Shown piece by piece: positions 34,695-43,594 of a DNA stretch of 64,000 bases. Below the pieces are notes generated by a model, which was not told the origin of the DNA, ran no database searches, and saw only the letters and a list, made by a program, of their open reading frames with translations. Location: positions 310,001 through 374,000 of the forward strand of contig NZ_JAPMIT010000001.1 of NCBI RefSeq assembly GCF_026410545.1, written 5' to 3'. The stretch is from Microbacterium sp. STN6. GTDB taxonomy: Bacteria > Actinomycetota > Actinomycetes > Actinomycetales > Microbacteriaceae. Position numbers and translations under genes: made by a program. The first letter of the stretch is position 1, and every line of letters begins with the position of its first letter.

Positions 34695-35779
34695 CAGCTC
34701 TCCTCTTCCATGGAATGCAGCGGCCTGCTCGGGTCTGGCCTGGTGGCGGGCAGGATCGTGCCCCCGTCGCGCGGATGCGCGACGATCATGAGGTCGTTGC
34801 CCAGACGCTCGACCCCGGTGATCTCGAGGCGCCTCGCCTCGGCGATGGTGCCGACGCCGATATCGGCGATGGCGGTGTGTGGCCCGCCGAGCAGGCTGGG
34901 TGCGAGGTAGACGACGAGCTCGTCCACGAGCCCTGCGGCCAGAAACGCGGTTGCGAGTGTCGGCCCGCCCTCGACGAACGCGCGCCGCACCCCGAGGCCG
35001 AAGAGGTGGTCGAGCACCTGCGCCAGGTCGTGTGTCGGCGCAATGAACGGGGCATGCGGATGCCGGAACACCGCCGCATCGCTCGGAATCTGCCGCACCC
35101 CCACCACCACGGGCATGGGCTGACGCGGCATCAATTCGCCCGCGTCGCCGCGCGCGGTGAGGCTGGGATCGTCGCTGAGAACCGTGGCGGTGCCCACGAT
35201 GATGGCGTCGGAAGCCTCTCGCTGCTCGTGCACGCGCTGCCGGGCTGCCGCCCCGATGATCCACTTGCTCGTGCCGTCGGCCGCGGCCGTACGCCCATCG
35301 AGGCTGCTCGCCCACTTGAGGGTGACGAAGGGCCGCCCGAGGCGCGCCGCGGGCAGCCAGTCGCCGAGAAATCGCTCGACCTCGTCGCCGAGAACGCCGC
35401 CGATCACCTCGACGCCGGCGTCGTGCAGGCGCCGCGCACCGCCGCCCGAGCGAACCCCGGGGTCGGATGCCGCGTAGACCACCCGTGCGACGCCCGCCTC
35501 GATGAGCGCCACCGAGCACGGCCCGGTGCGGCCGGTGTGGTTGCACGGCTCGAGCGTGACGACGACCGTGCTGCCGCGCGCGTCCCCCGGCTCCAGGTGG
35601 CCGAGCGCGTCGATCTCGGCGTGCGGGGTGCCCGCGCCGCGGTGCCAGCCCTCGGCGATGACGGCGCCATCCGCGTCGAGAATGACGCAGCCGACGCGCG
35701 GGTTCACGCCCGTCGCGGGGCCGTGCGCGGCGAGGGCGAGGGCGCGACGCATCGCTGCCTCGTACGCCGCTGCCGCCAT
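34694..35779 (-). CDS. ribD: Bifunctional diaminohydroxyphosphoribosylaminopyrimidine deaminase/5-amino-6-(5-phosphoribosylamino)uracil reductase
   Basis: Second and third steps of the pyrimidine branch of riboflavin synthesis. From ATG 35779 it has 361 residues; ATG 35845 would add 22 residues reaching nearly into the riboswitch. Deaminase zinc site: HAEIDAL and TLEPCNHTGRTGPC. Reductase domain (from about residue 150): PFVTLKWASSLDGRTA, GTATVLSDDPSLT and FVEGGPTLATAFL. It is the first gene after the FMN riboswitch and overlaps ribE by one base. Confidence 0.95.
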   Translation of the reverse strand: MAAAAYEAAMRRALALAAHGPATGVNPRVGCVILDADGAVIAEGWHRGAGTPHAEIDALGHLEPGDARGSTVVVTLEPCNHTGRTGPCSVALIEAGVARVVYAASDPGVRSGGGARRLHDAGVEVIGGVLGDEVERFLGDWLPAARLGRPFVTLKWASSLDGRTAAADGTSKWIIGAAARQRVHEQREASDAIIVGTATVLSDDPSLTARGDAGELMPRQPMPVVVGVRQIPSDAAVFRHPHAPFIAPTHDLAQVLDHLFGLGVRRAFVEGGPTLATAFLAAGLVDELVVYLAPSLLGGPHTAIADIGVGTIAEARRLEITGVERLGNDLMIVAHPRDGGTILPATRPDPSRPLHSMEEES

Positions 35780-35861
35780 CCGCTCACCCGTTTCGTCTCG
35801 AAACGCGTTCCGGGGCTCGGCATGGCCGAATATCGGCCGCCGCAACAGATGCGTTCGGCCG

Positions 35862-36021
35862 CGTGCTGCCTCCCATCCGGACTGAGGGTGAGCCTCCGCT
35901 CACCCATTACCGTCGGTGCCGGAATTCCACCGGCTCAGCGACGCGCGCCCCCTCTTCAGGAAGCACGTGTCGGTCGCGGACTGTCACCGCCGGTTCGGAC
36001 TTTCACCGACCCCGGAGCACG
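35862..36021 (-). promoter_or_regulatory. FMN riboswitch (RFN element)
   Basis: On the minus strand the conserved RFN blocks occur in order: GGGGTCGGTGAAAGTCCG, ACCGGCGGTGACAGTCCGCG, GCCGGTGGAATTCCGGCACC, GACGGTAATG and CAGTCCGGATGGGAGGCAGC. A variable 8-bp stem GGGTGAGC/GCTCACCC (35905-35898 with 35893-35886) sits in the last arm. It controls ribD-ribE-ribBA-ribH, being switched off by FMN. A TAGACT box (36040-36035) could be the -10 of the operon. No T-rich terminator follows, so control is probably at translation start. Confidence 0.97.
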
Positions 36022-36103
36022 TTGATCTGCACTCAGTCTAGGTCAATCGCGCGTGTGGTCGCGCTATTCCCGTAACAATGCGACGCGCCGTCCAGCTGCC
36101 GCG

Positions 36104-36136
36104 AACCGGCGCCCGGGATCGACCCGAGCGCCGGTT
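36104..36136 (-). terminator. Possible terminator after the aquaporin gene
   Basis: AACCGGCGC (36104-36112) pairs with GCGCCGGTT (36128-36136), with inner GGG/CCC pairs. It follows the minus-strand aquaporin gene by 36 bp. The T run is on the plus-strand side, so termination on the minus strand is uncertain. The rest of 36022-36103 holds only the rib operon promoter region. Confidence 0.45.
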
Positions 36137-36171
36137 TTGCGTGAGTGGAAGCGACGGTGGAATGCCTTAGT

Positions 36172-37188
36172 TCACTCCTCGTCGGCCGTCGAAGGCGGCG
36201 GCACGACCTCCTCGCGGTACGCGGCGTGCGCACCGGCCGCCTCTGCTGCAACCGTCGTCGTGTCACGCGTGCGCCCGACCGGCTCGGTGTCGAAGCCGCG
36301 CGAGTGCAGCACGTCCCCGATGAACAGGTCGTAGAGGAACACGCCGATGATGCCACCGATCAGTGGCCCGATGATGGGCACCCAGAAATACCAACTGAAC
36401 GAGCCGTCGATCGTTCCCGGCATCGCGACTTGCCCCCAGCCGGCGATCCACGCGAAGAGGCGGGGGCCGAAGTCACGGGCGGGGTTGATCGCGTATCCGG
36501 CGTTGGCGCCGAACGACATGCCGATCGCGGCCACGATGAATCCCACGATGAGCGGGCCCAGGTTCGCCTTGACCGCCGTGTTGCGCATGTCGATGACCGC
36601 GACGAGCACCATCACCAGGAACGCTGTGCCGACGATCTGGTCGATCAGCGGCCCGGTGGGGTTGCCGTGGTAATACGGGGCGGGGAAGGTCGCGAAGATC
36701 GAATAGGTCGCGAGGCCACCCGCGGCATCCCGCGCCGTCTTCGACGCCTTGTTGAACGCGTCGATCGCGTCGTGGTACACGAGGTAGACCAGCGCTGCGC
36801 CCGCGAACGCGCCCACCAGCTGCGCGGCCATGTACGGCAGCACCTTGCGCCAGGGGAACTTGCGGCGCACCGCGAACGCCAGCGTCACCGCCGGGTTGAT
36901 GTGCGCACCGCTGACGCCGCCGGCCACGTACACGCCGAGGGCGACGGCGAATGCCCAGCCCCAGGCGATCAGCAGCCAGTCACCGGCCCCGAGGAAGAAC
37001 GTCGTCGGCCCCGACGTGCGTCCGGAGCCCGGCAGCGCGGCGACTGCCATCGCCACGACCCCGTCTCCGAAGGCGATCAGGACGAACGTGCCCAGAAACT
37101 CTGCGAGCACCTCGCCCCACGTGCCGCCGAGTCGCTTCAATGGTGCGCCGTTGCGCAGCGCAGATCTGATGGGTGTGATATCGCTCAC
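36172..37188 (-). CDS. Aquaporin/aquaglyceroporin family channel
   Basis: 338-residue MIP family channel with six membrane helices and both pore loops: GAHINPAVT (first NPA) and GYAINPARD (second NPA). The aspartate after the second NPAR is the glycerol-facilitator mark, so it likely passes glycerol as well as water. A loop of about 40 residues between helices 3 and 4 and a 45-residue hydrophilic C-terminal tail make it longer than typical GlpF. It lies beside the glycerol genes but faces away and has no visible copy of their operator. Confidence 0.92.
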   Translation of the reverse strand: MSDITPIRSALRNGAPLKRLGGTWGEVLAEFLGTFVLIAFGDGVVAMAVAALPGSGRTSGPTTFFLGAGDWLLIAWGWAFAVALGVYVAGGVSGAHINPAVTLAFAVRRKFPWRKVLPYMAAQLVGAFAGAALVYLVYHDAIDAFNKASKTARDAAGGLATYSIFATFPAPYYHGNPTGPLIDQIVGTAFLVMVLVAVIDMRNTAVKANLGPLIVGFIVAAIGMSFGANAGYAINPARDFGPRLFAWIAGWGQVAMPGTIDGSFSWYFWVPIIGPLIGGIIGVFLYDLFIGDVLHSRGFDTEPVGRTRDTTTVAAEAAGAHAAYREEVVPPPSTADEE

Positions 37189-37281
37189 GATGAATCTCCT
37201 TCGATTCGTTCGCCAGGCGCGTGCCGTGCCGTCTCGTCTCTCGCTTTGTGCGAGCGTGCCGACGATTCGGCTCGGCCCTCG

Positions 37282-37512
37282 CTAGTCGTCGCTATCCGTG
37301 TAATGACCGTGCAGGCCGTCGCGCTCGTGCGCCTCGGGGTCCGTCTCGGTGTTCGTGTACCCGCCTTCAGCATCGGACTGCGGCATGGTGTCCGTGTCTT
37401 CAGCGGTGTACCGTCCGTGTACACCGTGTGGCGACGGCTCCTGGCCGTTCACCTCGGTGTACCGGCCCTCGGCTTCGTCTCCGGCCGGCGCGTTGCTCGA
37501 CTGCGCGGTCAT
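37282..37512 (-). CDS. Small acidic protein with four G-x-Y-T repeats
   Basis: 76 residues from ATG 37512 (GAGGGAG upstream); the frame is open to 37689 but the added part looks non-coding. The protein has no membrane segment and is rich in acidic residues, Thr and Gly. The motif G-[RGH]-Y-T recurs four times (EGRYTEVNG, HGRYTAEDT, GGYTNTE, HGHYTDSDD), separated by about 15-20 residues, each followed by acidic residues. I recognise no function. It sits between the aquaporin and the SorC regulator. Confidence 0.72.
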   Translation of the reverse strand: MTAQSSNAPAGDEAEGRYTEVNGQEPSPHGVHGRYTAEDTDTMPQSDAEGGYTNTETDPEAHERDGLHGHYTDSDD

Positions 37513-37725
37513 GATCGCTCCCTCCTTGCTCTCCGCCCTCGTGTCTCGGGGGTGCCTTCGGGGCAGGTCCAGCAATGCGGCCTGCGATTGTGATGTTACG
37601 CCCGGCGTGCAGCGCTGCGCTAGAGACGGCTCTCGGCATCCGCTTGGCGACCAATGCCTGATCAGAGGGCGTGTCATCTTCTCGCTCATTTACGAGACCA
37701 GCGGATGCCGCGGCTGACGCCGCTC

Positions 37726-38700
37726 CTACGCGGCGGGCTCCTGCTCCATGAGCACCCGCGCCGTGGCCTCGTCCACGATGAGGTCGGTGATGAGCCCGGC
37801 CGCGAGGGCGCCGCGGAGGCTGGGCACCTTCGACGCGCCGGCGACCACCGCGATGCGCCGGGGCGTGCGCCGCAGCATGTCGAAGTCGGGGCCTGTCGCG
37901 CGGGCGTTGAGCGGGATGTCCCGGTAGCTGCCGTCGGCCCGGTAGAACACGGTCGCGACGTCGCCGACAACGCCCGCGGCCTCGAGCGATTCGTAGTCCT
38001 CCTTGTCGAGGTAGCCGCCGATGTACACGTGGCTCGGCACCACAGCGAAGGGCGAGCCGAGGCCGAACAGCGCCACGTCCATGCGGGCCTGGATGTCGAG
38101 CACGCGGCGGGTGCCCCGCTCGCGCCAGAGAGCCTGCTTGGTCGCGGGGTCGTCGAAGAAGGCGGGCACGGGGAACTGCTGGCTGGTGGCGGAGAACGCG
38201 TCGGCGAAGCGGCGCAGGATCTCGCTGGCGTACACGATCCCGGTCGTCAGGTTGTTGCCCGCGCCGTTCAGCTGCACGAACTCCACGTCGTGCAGCTCCT
38301 TGGGCACGAGGTGGCGGCTGATGGCCGTGACGGTCGAACCCCAGGCGAGGCCGACGATCATGTTGGAGTCGATGTAGCGGTCGAGAATACGTGCAGCCGA
38401 GAGGCAGACGCGCTCGAGCCGGTCGATGTCGCTCGTGCTCTCGGGCACGGGCACGATGTTGACGGCAATGCCGTGCGCCTCCTGAATATCCCGTTGCAAC
38501 TGCGCCGTGCGGTCGAGGGGCGAGCGAATCTGGATGTCGACCAGCCCCGTGTTACGGGCGAAACTCAGCAGTCGCGAGATGGAGGAACGCGACGTGTGCA
38601 TCTCGTGGGCGATGGCGTCCATCGTCAGGTCCTGCAGGTAGTAGAGATGGGCGGCGGTGAGAGCGTCCCGCACCTTGTCGCCTGCGCCCGCATCCGTCAT
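37726..38700 (-). CDS. SorC/DeoR-type sugar-binding transcriptional regulator (probable glycerol regulator)
   Basis: 324 residues. N-terminal helix-turn-helix (AHLYYLQDLTMDAIAHEM, then SRSSISRLLSFARNTGLV) joined to a SorC sugar-phosphate-binding domain with VGLAWGSTV and LNGAGNN, and GHVYIGGYLD-like SHVYIGGYLD. It is divergent from glpD, and a 14-bp palindrome lies in the shared promoter region with a second copy before glpF, so it most likely controls glycerol use in response to a phosphorylated intermediate. That role is inferred from position and sites. Confidence 0.88.
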   Translation of the reverse strand: MTDAGAGDKVRDALTAAHLYYLQDLTMDAIAHEMHTSRSSISRLLSFARNTGLVDIQIRSPLDRTAQLQRDIQEAHGIAVNIVPVPESTSDIDRLERVCLSAARILDRYIDSNMIVGLAWGSTVTAISRHLVPKELHDVEFVQLNGAGNNLTTGIVYASEILRRFADAFSATSQQFPVPAFFDDPATKQALWRERGTRRVLDIQARMDVALFGLGSPFAVVPSHVYIGGYLDKEDYESLEAAGVVGDVATVFYRADGSYRDIPLNARATGPDFDMLRRTPRRIAVVAGASKVPSLRGALAAGLITDLIVDEATARVLMEQEPAA

Positions 38701-38722
38701 CTCTTACGCCTCTCAATCGTGG

Positions 38723-38736
38723 TGCACGTATGTGCA
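38723..38736. promoter_or_regulatory. Operator palindrome TGCAC-N4-GTGCA, glpD side
   Basis: TGCAC GTAT GTGCA, perfect arms, 22 bp from the regulator start and 6 bp upstream of the glpD -35. The same arms recur at 40581-40594. Confidence 0.75.
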
Positions 38737-38742
38737 TACTAC

Positions 38743-38772
38743 TTGACCGAAATTCTCGCTCGTCCGCACAAT
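38743..38772 (+). promoter_or_regulatory. Putative glpD promoter
   Basis: TTGACC (38743-38748) and CACAAT (38767-38772) with an 18-bp spacer, 65 bp before the GTG start of glpD. Confidence 0.55.
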
Positions 38773-38837
38773 GCTGGGAGGACGGTTGTGCGCACGGGCT
38801 CACGGCCACGCGAGAACGAAGAGGCTTAGGTGACGAC

Positions 38838-40580
38838 GTGACACGACAGAAGGACTCGGGTCAGGCACGCGAGGTTGTCGCGGCGATCAGGAATGCACCA
38901 CACGCGCAGGTAGTGGTCATCGGCGGCGGCATCAACGGCATCGGCACGTTCCGCGACCTCGCGCTCCAGGGGGTCGAGGTCGTGCTCGTGGAGCGGGGAG
39001 ACTTCGCTTCGGGCGCCTCGAGCGCGTCGAGCCACATGATCCACGGCGGCATCCGCTACCTCGAGAACGGCGAGTTCCGGCTCGTGCGCGAGTCGGTGCA
39101 CGAGCGCAACGGCCTGCTGAAGATCGCGCCGCACTACGTCAAGCCGCTGCGCACAACAATCCCGATCTTCTCCACGTTCTCGGGCATCATGGCCGCCCCG
39201 TTGCGGTTCCTTACGCATCGCCAGGGAAAGATCGTGGAGCGCGGTGCGTTCCTGATCAAGCTCGGGCTCACCATGTACGACGCGTTCTCGCGTGACGGCG
39301 GCACGGTGCCGCGCCATGTGTTCCGCGGTGCGGCCGCCTCGAAGCGCGAGCTGCCGCGGCTGAACCCGGACACGAAGTACACGGCAACCTACTTCGACGC
39401 GTCGGTGCACGAGCCCGAGCGCCTTGCGCTCGACGTGCTCATGGACGGCCTCGCGAGCGGCCCGCACGCGCGCGCAGCGAACTACCTCGAGGCGGTGGGC
39501 GTCGCCGACGGCGGCGTCCGCGTGCGCGACACGCTCAGCGGCGACGAGTTCACGATCACGGCCGACGTGGTCGTGAACGCATCCGGCCCCTGGACCGACC
39601 TCACCAATGAGGCTCTCGGCGGCGAGACGCGCTACATGGGAGGCACCAAAGGCTCGCACATCGTGCTCGACAACCCCGAGCTGCTCGAGGCGTGCGCGGG
39701 GCGCGAGCTCTTCTTCGAGAACTCCGACGGGCGCATCGTGCTCATCTACCCGCTGCGCGGTCGTGTCATGGTCGGCACCACAGACCTGGAGGCCGACATC
39801 CGTCAGCCTGCGCGCTGCACCGAGGAGGAGGTCGACTACTTCTTCGACCTCGTCTCGCACGTTTTCCCAGACGTGGCGATCGACCGCAGTCAGATCGTGT
39901 TCCGCTTCTCCGGGGTGCGACCGCTGCCGCGACACGACGACACCCAGCCCGGGTTCGTCTCGCGCGACTACCGCATCGTGCCCACCACGCCTGCCGGCCT
40001 GAACGGCGCAACAGTGCTGAGTCTCGTCGGCGGCAAGTGGACCACGTTCCGCGCCGTCGCCGAGCATCTGGCCGGCGACGTGCTCGCGCTGCTGGGCCGC
40101 GAGCGCCGGGTGAGCACGAACGGGCTGGCGATCGGTGGCGGCCGCGGGTACCCGACGACGGATTCCGCCCGCCGCGACTGGATCGCGGCGAACGGTGCGG
40201 GCGTGGGCCGCGGGCGGGCGGAGCAGCTGCTCGCGCGCTATGGCACCAGGGCGAAACAGGTCATCGCGTTCCTCGAGGAACACGGCGACCGGGCACTCAC
40301 GCACACCGACGAGCTGACCTCGGGCGAGCTGGTCTTCATCGCCGAGAACGAGCTCGTCGTGCACGTGGCCGACGTGCTGCTGCGCCGCACGAGCATGGCA
40401 TTCGACGGACGAGTGGATGCCGCCGTCATCGACGAGATCGCGCGCGAGCTCGGGAGCATCCTCGGCTGGTCGGATGCCCGCGTTCGCGACGAGGTCGCCG
40501 CCGCCAGGGCCGTCATGACTGAAGAGCACGGGGTGCGGCTGGGGCTGCCGGCGGAGGCGTCGGCAACGGCATCCGAATAA
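38838..40580 (+). CDS. glpD: Glycerol-3-phosphate dehydrogenase (FAD, aerobic)
   Basis: Membrane-associated flavoenzyme oxidising glycerol 3-phosphate to dihydroxyacetone phosphate and feeding electrons to quinone. 580 residues from GTG 38838. FAD-binding VVVIGGGINGIGTFRDLALQ at the N-terminus, the GlpD segment SSHMIHGGIRYLENGEF, VVNASGPWTD and LSLVGGKWTTFRAVAEHL, then a C-terminal helical domain (about residues 440-560) typical of GlpD. First gene of the glp cluster. Confidence 0.96.
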   Translation: MTRQKDSGQAREVVAAIRNAPHAQVVVIGGGINGIGTFRDLALQGVEVVLVERGDFASGASSASSHMIHGGIRYLENGEFRLVRESVHERNGLLKIAPHYVKPLRTTIPIFSTFSGIMAAPLRFLTHRQGKIVERGAFLIKLGLTMYDAFSRDGGTVPRHVFRGAAASKRELPRLNPDTKYTATYFDASVHEPERLALDVLMDGLASGPHARAANYLEAVGVADGGVRVRDTLSGDEFTITADVVVNASGPWTDLTNEALGGETRYMGGTKGSHIVLDNPELLEACAGRELFFENSDGRIVLIYPLRGRVMVGTTDLEADIRQPARCTEEEVDYFFDLVSHVFPDVAIDRSQIVFRFSGVRPLPRHDDTQPGFVSRDYRIVPTTPAGLNGATVLSLVGGKWTTFRAVAEHLAGDVLALLGRERRVSTNGLAIGGGRGYPTTDSARRDWIAANGAGVGRGRAEQLLARYGTRAKQVIAFLEEHGDRALTHTDELTSGELVFIAENELVVHVADVLLRRTSMAFDGRVDAAVIDEIARELGSILGWSDARVRDEVAAARAVMTEEHGVRLGLPAEASATASE

Positions 40581-40594
40581 TGCACGAACGTGCA
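40581..40594. promoter_or_regulatory. Operator palindrome TGCAC-N4-GTGCA, glpF side
   Basis: TGCAC GAAC GTGCA begins on the base after the glpD stop codon. Arms are identical to 38723-38736 while the centre differs, which is what selection on a binding site would leave. Confidence 0.75.
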
Positions 40595-40605
40595 CGTGGC
40601 GGTGC

Positions 40606-40634
40606 TTGTCCTTGCTGTGCGTTCCCCGATAGCT
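40606..40634 (+). promoter_or_regulatory. Putative glpFK promoter
   Basis: TTGTCC (40606-40611) and ATAGCT (40629-40634), spacer 17 bp. A small hairpin CTCCGC-GATAA-GCGGAG lies in the leader before glpF. Confidence 0.4.
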
Positions 40635-40708
40635 TCATCCCGACTCCGCGATAAGCGGAGCCCAACGGGCCGCTCGTCCGGCGCCCGCGACTCGAATGGA
40701 AGGTCAAC

Positions 40709-41485
40709 GTGGACAATCTCGGATTAGTAATGCTCTCGGAGGTCGTCGGCACGGCGATGCTCGTGCTCCTGGGTACGGGTGTCGTTGCGAACGTCGCCCT
40801 CGTCAAGAACAAGGGGTTCAACGGCGGGTTCCTGATGGTCAACATCGGCTGGGGCCTCGCGGTCTATGCCGGTGTGATCGTGGCGTACAACTCGGGTGCC
40901 CACCTGAACCCCGCGGTCACGCTCGGGCTGTGGGCGAGCGGGGCGACCGAGTTCGGCTCAGGGGTGCCGGTGAACGCACTCTCGATCCTCGCGTACCTTG
41001 CGGCCGAGATGATCGGCGCCATCCTCGGCGCGGTGTTCTGCTGGCTGGCATACAAGCGCCACTTCGACGAGGAGCCGGACCCGGCGAACAAGCTGGGCGT
41101 GTTCTCGACGGGGCCCGCCATCCGCAGCTATGGCTGGAACCTCGTCACCGAGATCATCGGCACGTTCGTTCTGGTGTTCGTAGTGATCGCGTTCGGCGGC
41201 GGACGTCAGGGTGACGGCGGCCTCGCGGCGCTCGGCGCGCTGCCCGTGGCGCTGCTCGTCATCGTGATCGGTACCTCGCTCGGTGGCCCGACGGGTTACG
41301 CCATCAACCCGGCCCGTGACCTCGGCCCGCGCATCGCACACGCGTTCCTGCCCATCAAGGGCAAGGGCTCGAGCGACTGGTCGTACTCGTGGGTGCCGGT
41401 CGTCGGCCCCATCATCGGCGGTCTTCTCGCCGGTGTCGCCTCCTACGCGCTGCTTCCCATCATCCACGTCGCGACCGGGGCGTAA
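40709..41485 (+). CDS. glpF: Glycerol uptake facilitator
   Basis: 258-residue MIP channel with GTG start. Pore loops GAHLNPAVT and GYAINPARDLGPR, with the aspartate after NPAR typical of glycerol facilitators, and six membrane helices. Next to glpK (39 bp apart), so uptake is coupled to phosphorylation. Shorter and more typical than the other aquaporin gene at 36172-37188. Confidence 0.95.
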   Translation: MDNLGLVMLSEVVGTAMLVLLGTGVVANVALVKNKGFNGGFLMVNIGWGLAVYAGVIVAYNSGAHLNPAVTLGLWASGATEFGSGVPVNALSILAYLAAEMIGAILGAVFCWLAYKRHFDEEPDPANKLGVFSTGPAIRSYGWNLVTEIIGTFVLVFVVIAFGGGRQGDGGLAALGALPVALLVIVIGTSLGGPTGYAINPARDLGPRIAHAFLPIKGKGSSDWSYSWVPVVGPIIGGLLAGVASYALLPIIHVATGA

Positions 41486-41524
41486 CCTTGCCTCAGCGGC
41501 ATCTGACAATGGAGTTCGGTAACC

Positions 41525-43039
41525 ATGAATGATTATGTAATTGCGATCGACCAGGGCACGACCTCGAGCCGGGCGATCATCTTCGACAAGTCGGGTTCGA
41601 TCATCTCGAGCGGGCAGCTCGAGCATGAACAGATCTTTCCGAAGGCGGGCTGGGTCGAGCACAACCCGAAGGAGATCTGGACCAACACCCGCGAGGTGAT
41701 CGGTCAGGCGCTCTCGAAGGCCAACCTCACTCGGCACAACATTGCGGCGATCGGCATCACCAACCAGCGCGAGACCGCTGTGGTGTGGGACAAGAACACG
41801 GGCGAGCCGGTGTACAACGCCATCGTCTGGCAGGACACCCGCACGCAGCACATCGTCGATGAACTGGCGAAAGACGGGGGAGTCGAGCGCTTCAAGCAGA
41901 TCGTCGGTCTGCCCCTGGCCACGTACTTCGCCGGCACGAAGATCAAGTGGATCCTCGACAACGTCGACGGTGCACGCGAGAAGGCTGAGGCTGGCGATCT
42001 GCTCTTCGGCACGACCGACACGTGGGTTCTGTGGAACCTGACCGGTGGTGTGAACGGGGGCGTGCACGCGACGGACGTCACGAACGCCAGCCGCACGCTG
42101 TTCATGGATCTTGAAACGCTGCAGTGGCGCGAGGACATTCTCGAGGTCTTCGGCGTGCCGGCCTCGATGCTGCCCGAGATCCGCAGCTCGTCCGAGGTCT
42201 ACGGCATGGCCGAGCCGAACAGCCTGCTGCGCGAGGTGCCCATCGCGGGCATCCTCGGCGACCAGCAGGCCGCCACGTTCGGCCAGGCCGCGTTCGACAA
42301 GGGCGAGGCCAAGAACACATACGGCACCGGCAACTTCCTCATCTTCAACACGGGTGAGGAGATCGTGCACTCGAAGAACGGTCTGCTGACGACGCTCGGC
42401 TACAAGCTCGGCGATGCGGCACCGCACTATGCGCTCGAGGGTTCGATCGCCGTCACCGGTTCGCTCGTGCAGTGGCTGCGCGACAACCTGGGCCTCATCA
42501 CGTCTGCCAGCGAGATCGAGGCGCTGGCGGCATCCGTCGATGACAATGGTGGCGCGTACTTCGTGCCCGCCTTCTCGGGTCTGTTCGCGCCGTATTGGCG
42601 AGCGGATGCGCGGGGTGCCCTCGTGGGCCTGACGCGCTACGTCAACAAGGGCCACATCGCCCGCGCCGTGCTCGAGGCGACCGCGTTCCAGACGCGCGAG
42701 GTGCTCGACGCGGTCAACGCCGACTCGGGCGTGCCGCTGACGGAGCTGAAGGTCGACGGCGGCATGATCGCCAACAACCTGCTCATGCAGTTCCAGGCCG
42801 ACGTGATCGGCGTGCCGGTCGTGCGGCCCGTCGTGGCGGAGACCACGGCGCTCGGTGCGGCGTACGCGGCGGGCCTCGCGGTCGGGTTCTGGAGCGACCT
42901 GGACGACCTGCGTAAGAACTGGCAGGAGGACAGCCGCTGGACCCCGTCGATGGACGAGGAAGAGGCCGAGCGCCTGGTTCGCACGTGGAAGAAGGCCGTG
43001 ACGAAGACCTTCGACTGGGTCGACGAAGACACGAAGTAG
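41525..43039 (+). CDS. glpK: Glycerol kinase
   Basis: Phosphorylates glycerol, trapping it as glycerol 3-phosphate. 504 residues, normal length. FGGY family features: [15 protein letters not shown] at the N-terminus, [13 protein letters not shown], the FGGY signature in the segment [24 protein letters not shown], and the C-terminal [19 protein letters not shown]. Co-transcribed with glpF. Confidence 0.97.
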   Translation: MNDYVIAIDQGTTSSRAIIFDKSGSIISSGQLEHEQIFPKAGWVEHNPKEIWTNTREVIGQALSKANLTRHNIAAIGITNQRETAVVWDKNTGEPVYNAIVWQDTRTQHIVDELAKDGGVERFKQIVGLPLATYFAGTKIKWILDNVDGAREKAEAGDLLFGTTDTWVLWNLTGGVNGGVHATDVTNASRTLFMDLETLQWREDILEVFGVPASMLPEIRSSSEVYGMAEPNSLLREVPIAGILGDQQAATFGQAAFDKGEAKNTYGTGNFLIFNTGEEIVHSKNGLLTTLGYKLGDAAPHYALEGSIAVTGSLVQWLRDNLGLITSASEIEALAASVDDNGGAYFVPAFSGLFAPYWRADARGALVGLTRYVNKGHIARAVLEATAFQTREVLDAVNADSGVPLTELKVDGGMIANNLLMQFQADVIGVPVVRPVVAETTALGAAYAAGLAVGFWSDLDDLRKNWQEDSRWTPSMDEEEAERLVRTWKKAVTKTFDWVDEDTK

Positions 43040-43146
43040 CAGCGCGACCGCGGGGGCGGGGCGTGCCGGTTCGACCGGCCGCCCCCCCCCCGCGCGTCTC
43101 CCGCGCTGCTCCCGTCGCAGCGCACCCGTCGCGCCGCCCGCGGCTC

Positions 43147-43233
43147 GAACCAAAACGACGGTGTTTCTGTCGAAATGGTCGGATTTCTGGGTCGAGGGAG
43201 AGTCTTTCGCCAGGATCTCCGTCGTTTTCGTTC
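43147..43233. repeat. Inverted-repeat element, copy 1 (77-bp core)
   Basis: Core 43152-43228 is bounded by AAAACGACGG and CCGTCGTTTT; with flanking GAAC/GTTC the inverted repeat reaches 87 bp. It has no ORF. The second copy at 43573-43649 has the same core length. Upstream, 43065-43079 forms a small hairpin (GCCGGT-TCG-ACCGGC) that may end glpK transcription, followed by a run of ten C. Confidence 0.8.
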
Positions 43234-43594
43234 TGGTCGGGGACGCCGACCCAGGCAGCGGCAGAGGCGACCCGTCTTCCAGGGCGAGAAGCCGACGCGC
43301 GGCCACGAGGGTCAGGCAGCCAGGAGCGGCGCGGGCCCGCTGCTGACCGGCATAGTCGAGTTCACCGGCGAGATAGCGGTGGTCGTGCCTCACTTCGAGC
43401 TGGTGCCAGAAGGCAACCTCGGCGGTCGGGTCGGTCACCCGGTACGGCGTCCCGAGAGTGCGCAGGTGATCGATGATGCCCGCGTCGACCGCGGCCCGAT
43501 GTGCGAACAGGGTGTCGTCGAGGTCGAACAGCACGACCCGCACCCGCACCGGCGCAGGCCGAGCACGCGCCGAAAACGACGGTGATTCTGTCAT
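43229..43594 (-). pseudogene. Truncated HAD-family hydrolase
   Basis: The first 85 or so residues match a HAD phosphatase: VVLFDLDDTLFAHRAAVDAG (catalytic DxD), then HRYLAGELDYAGQQRARA. After that the frame reads as unrelated sequence and runs without family motifs into the inverted-repeat element at 43147-43233. The motif II, III and IV regions are missing. A neighbouring frame contains SAAAWVGVPD, which looks like the next family segment, so a frameshift plus truncation is likely. The ATG lies inside element copy 2. Confidence 0.7.

Noticed and set aside
42985-43585. Plus-strand frames after glpK as additional genes
   Set aside because: They are shadows of the degraded HAD region and inverted-repeat elements, with no family features.
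40958-43594. 878-codon minus-strand frame covering glpK and glpF
   Set aside because: Only its first 85 or so residues resemble a protein family (HAD); the rest is antisense of glpK/glpF. Recorded as a short pseudogene.
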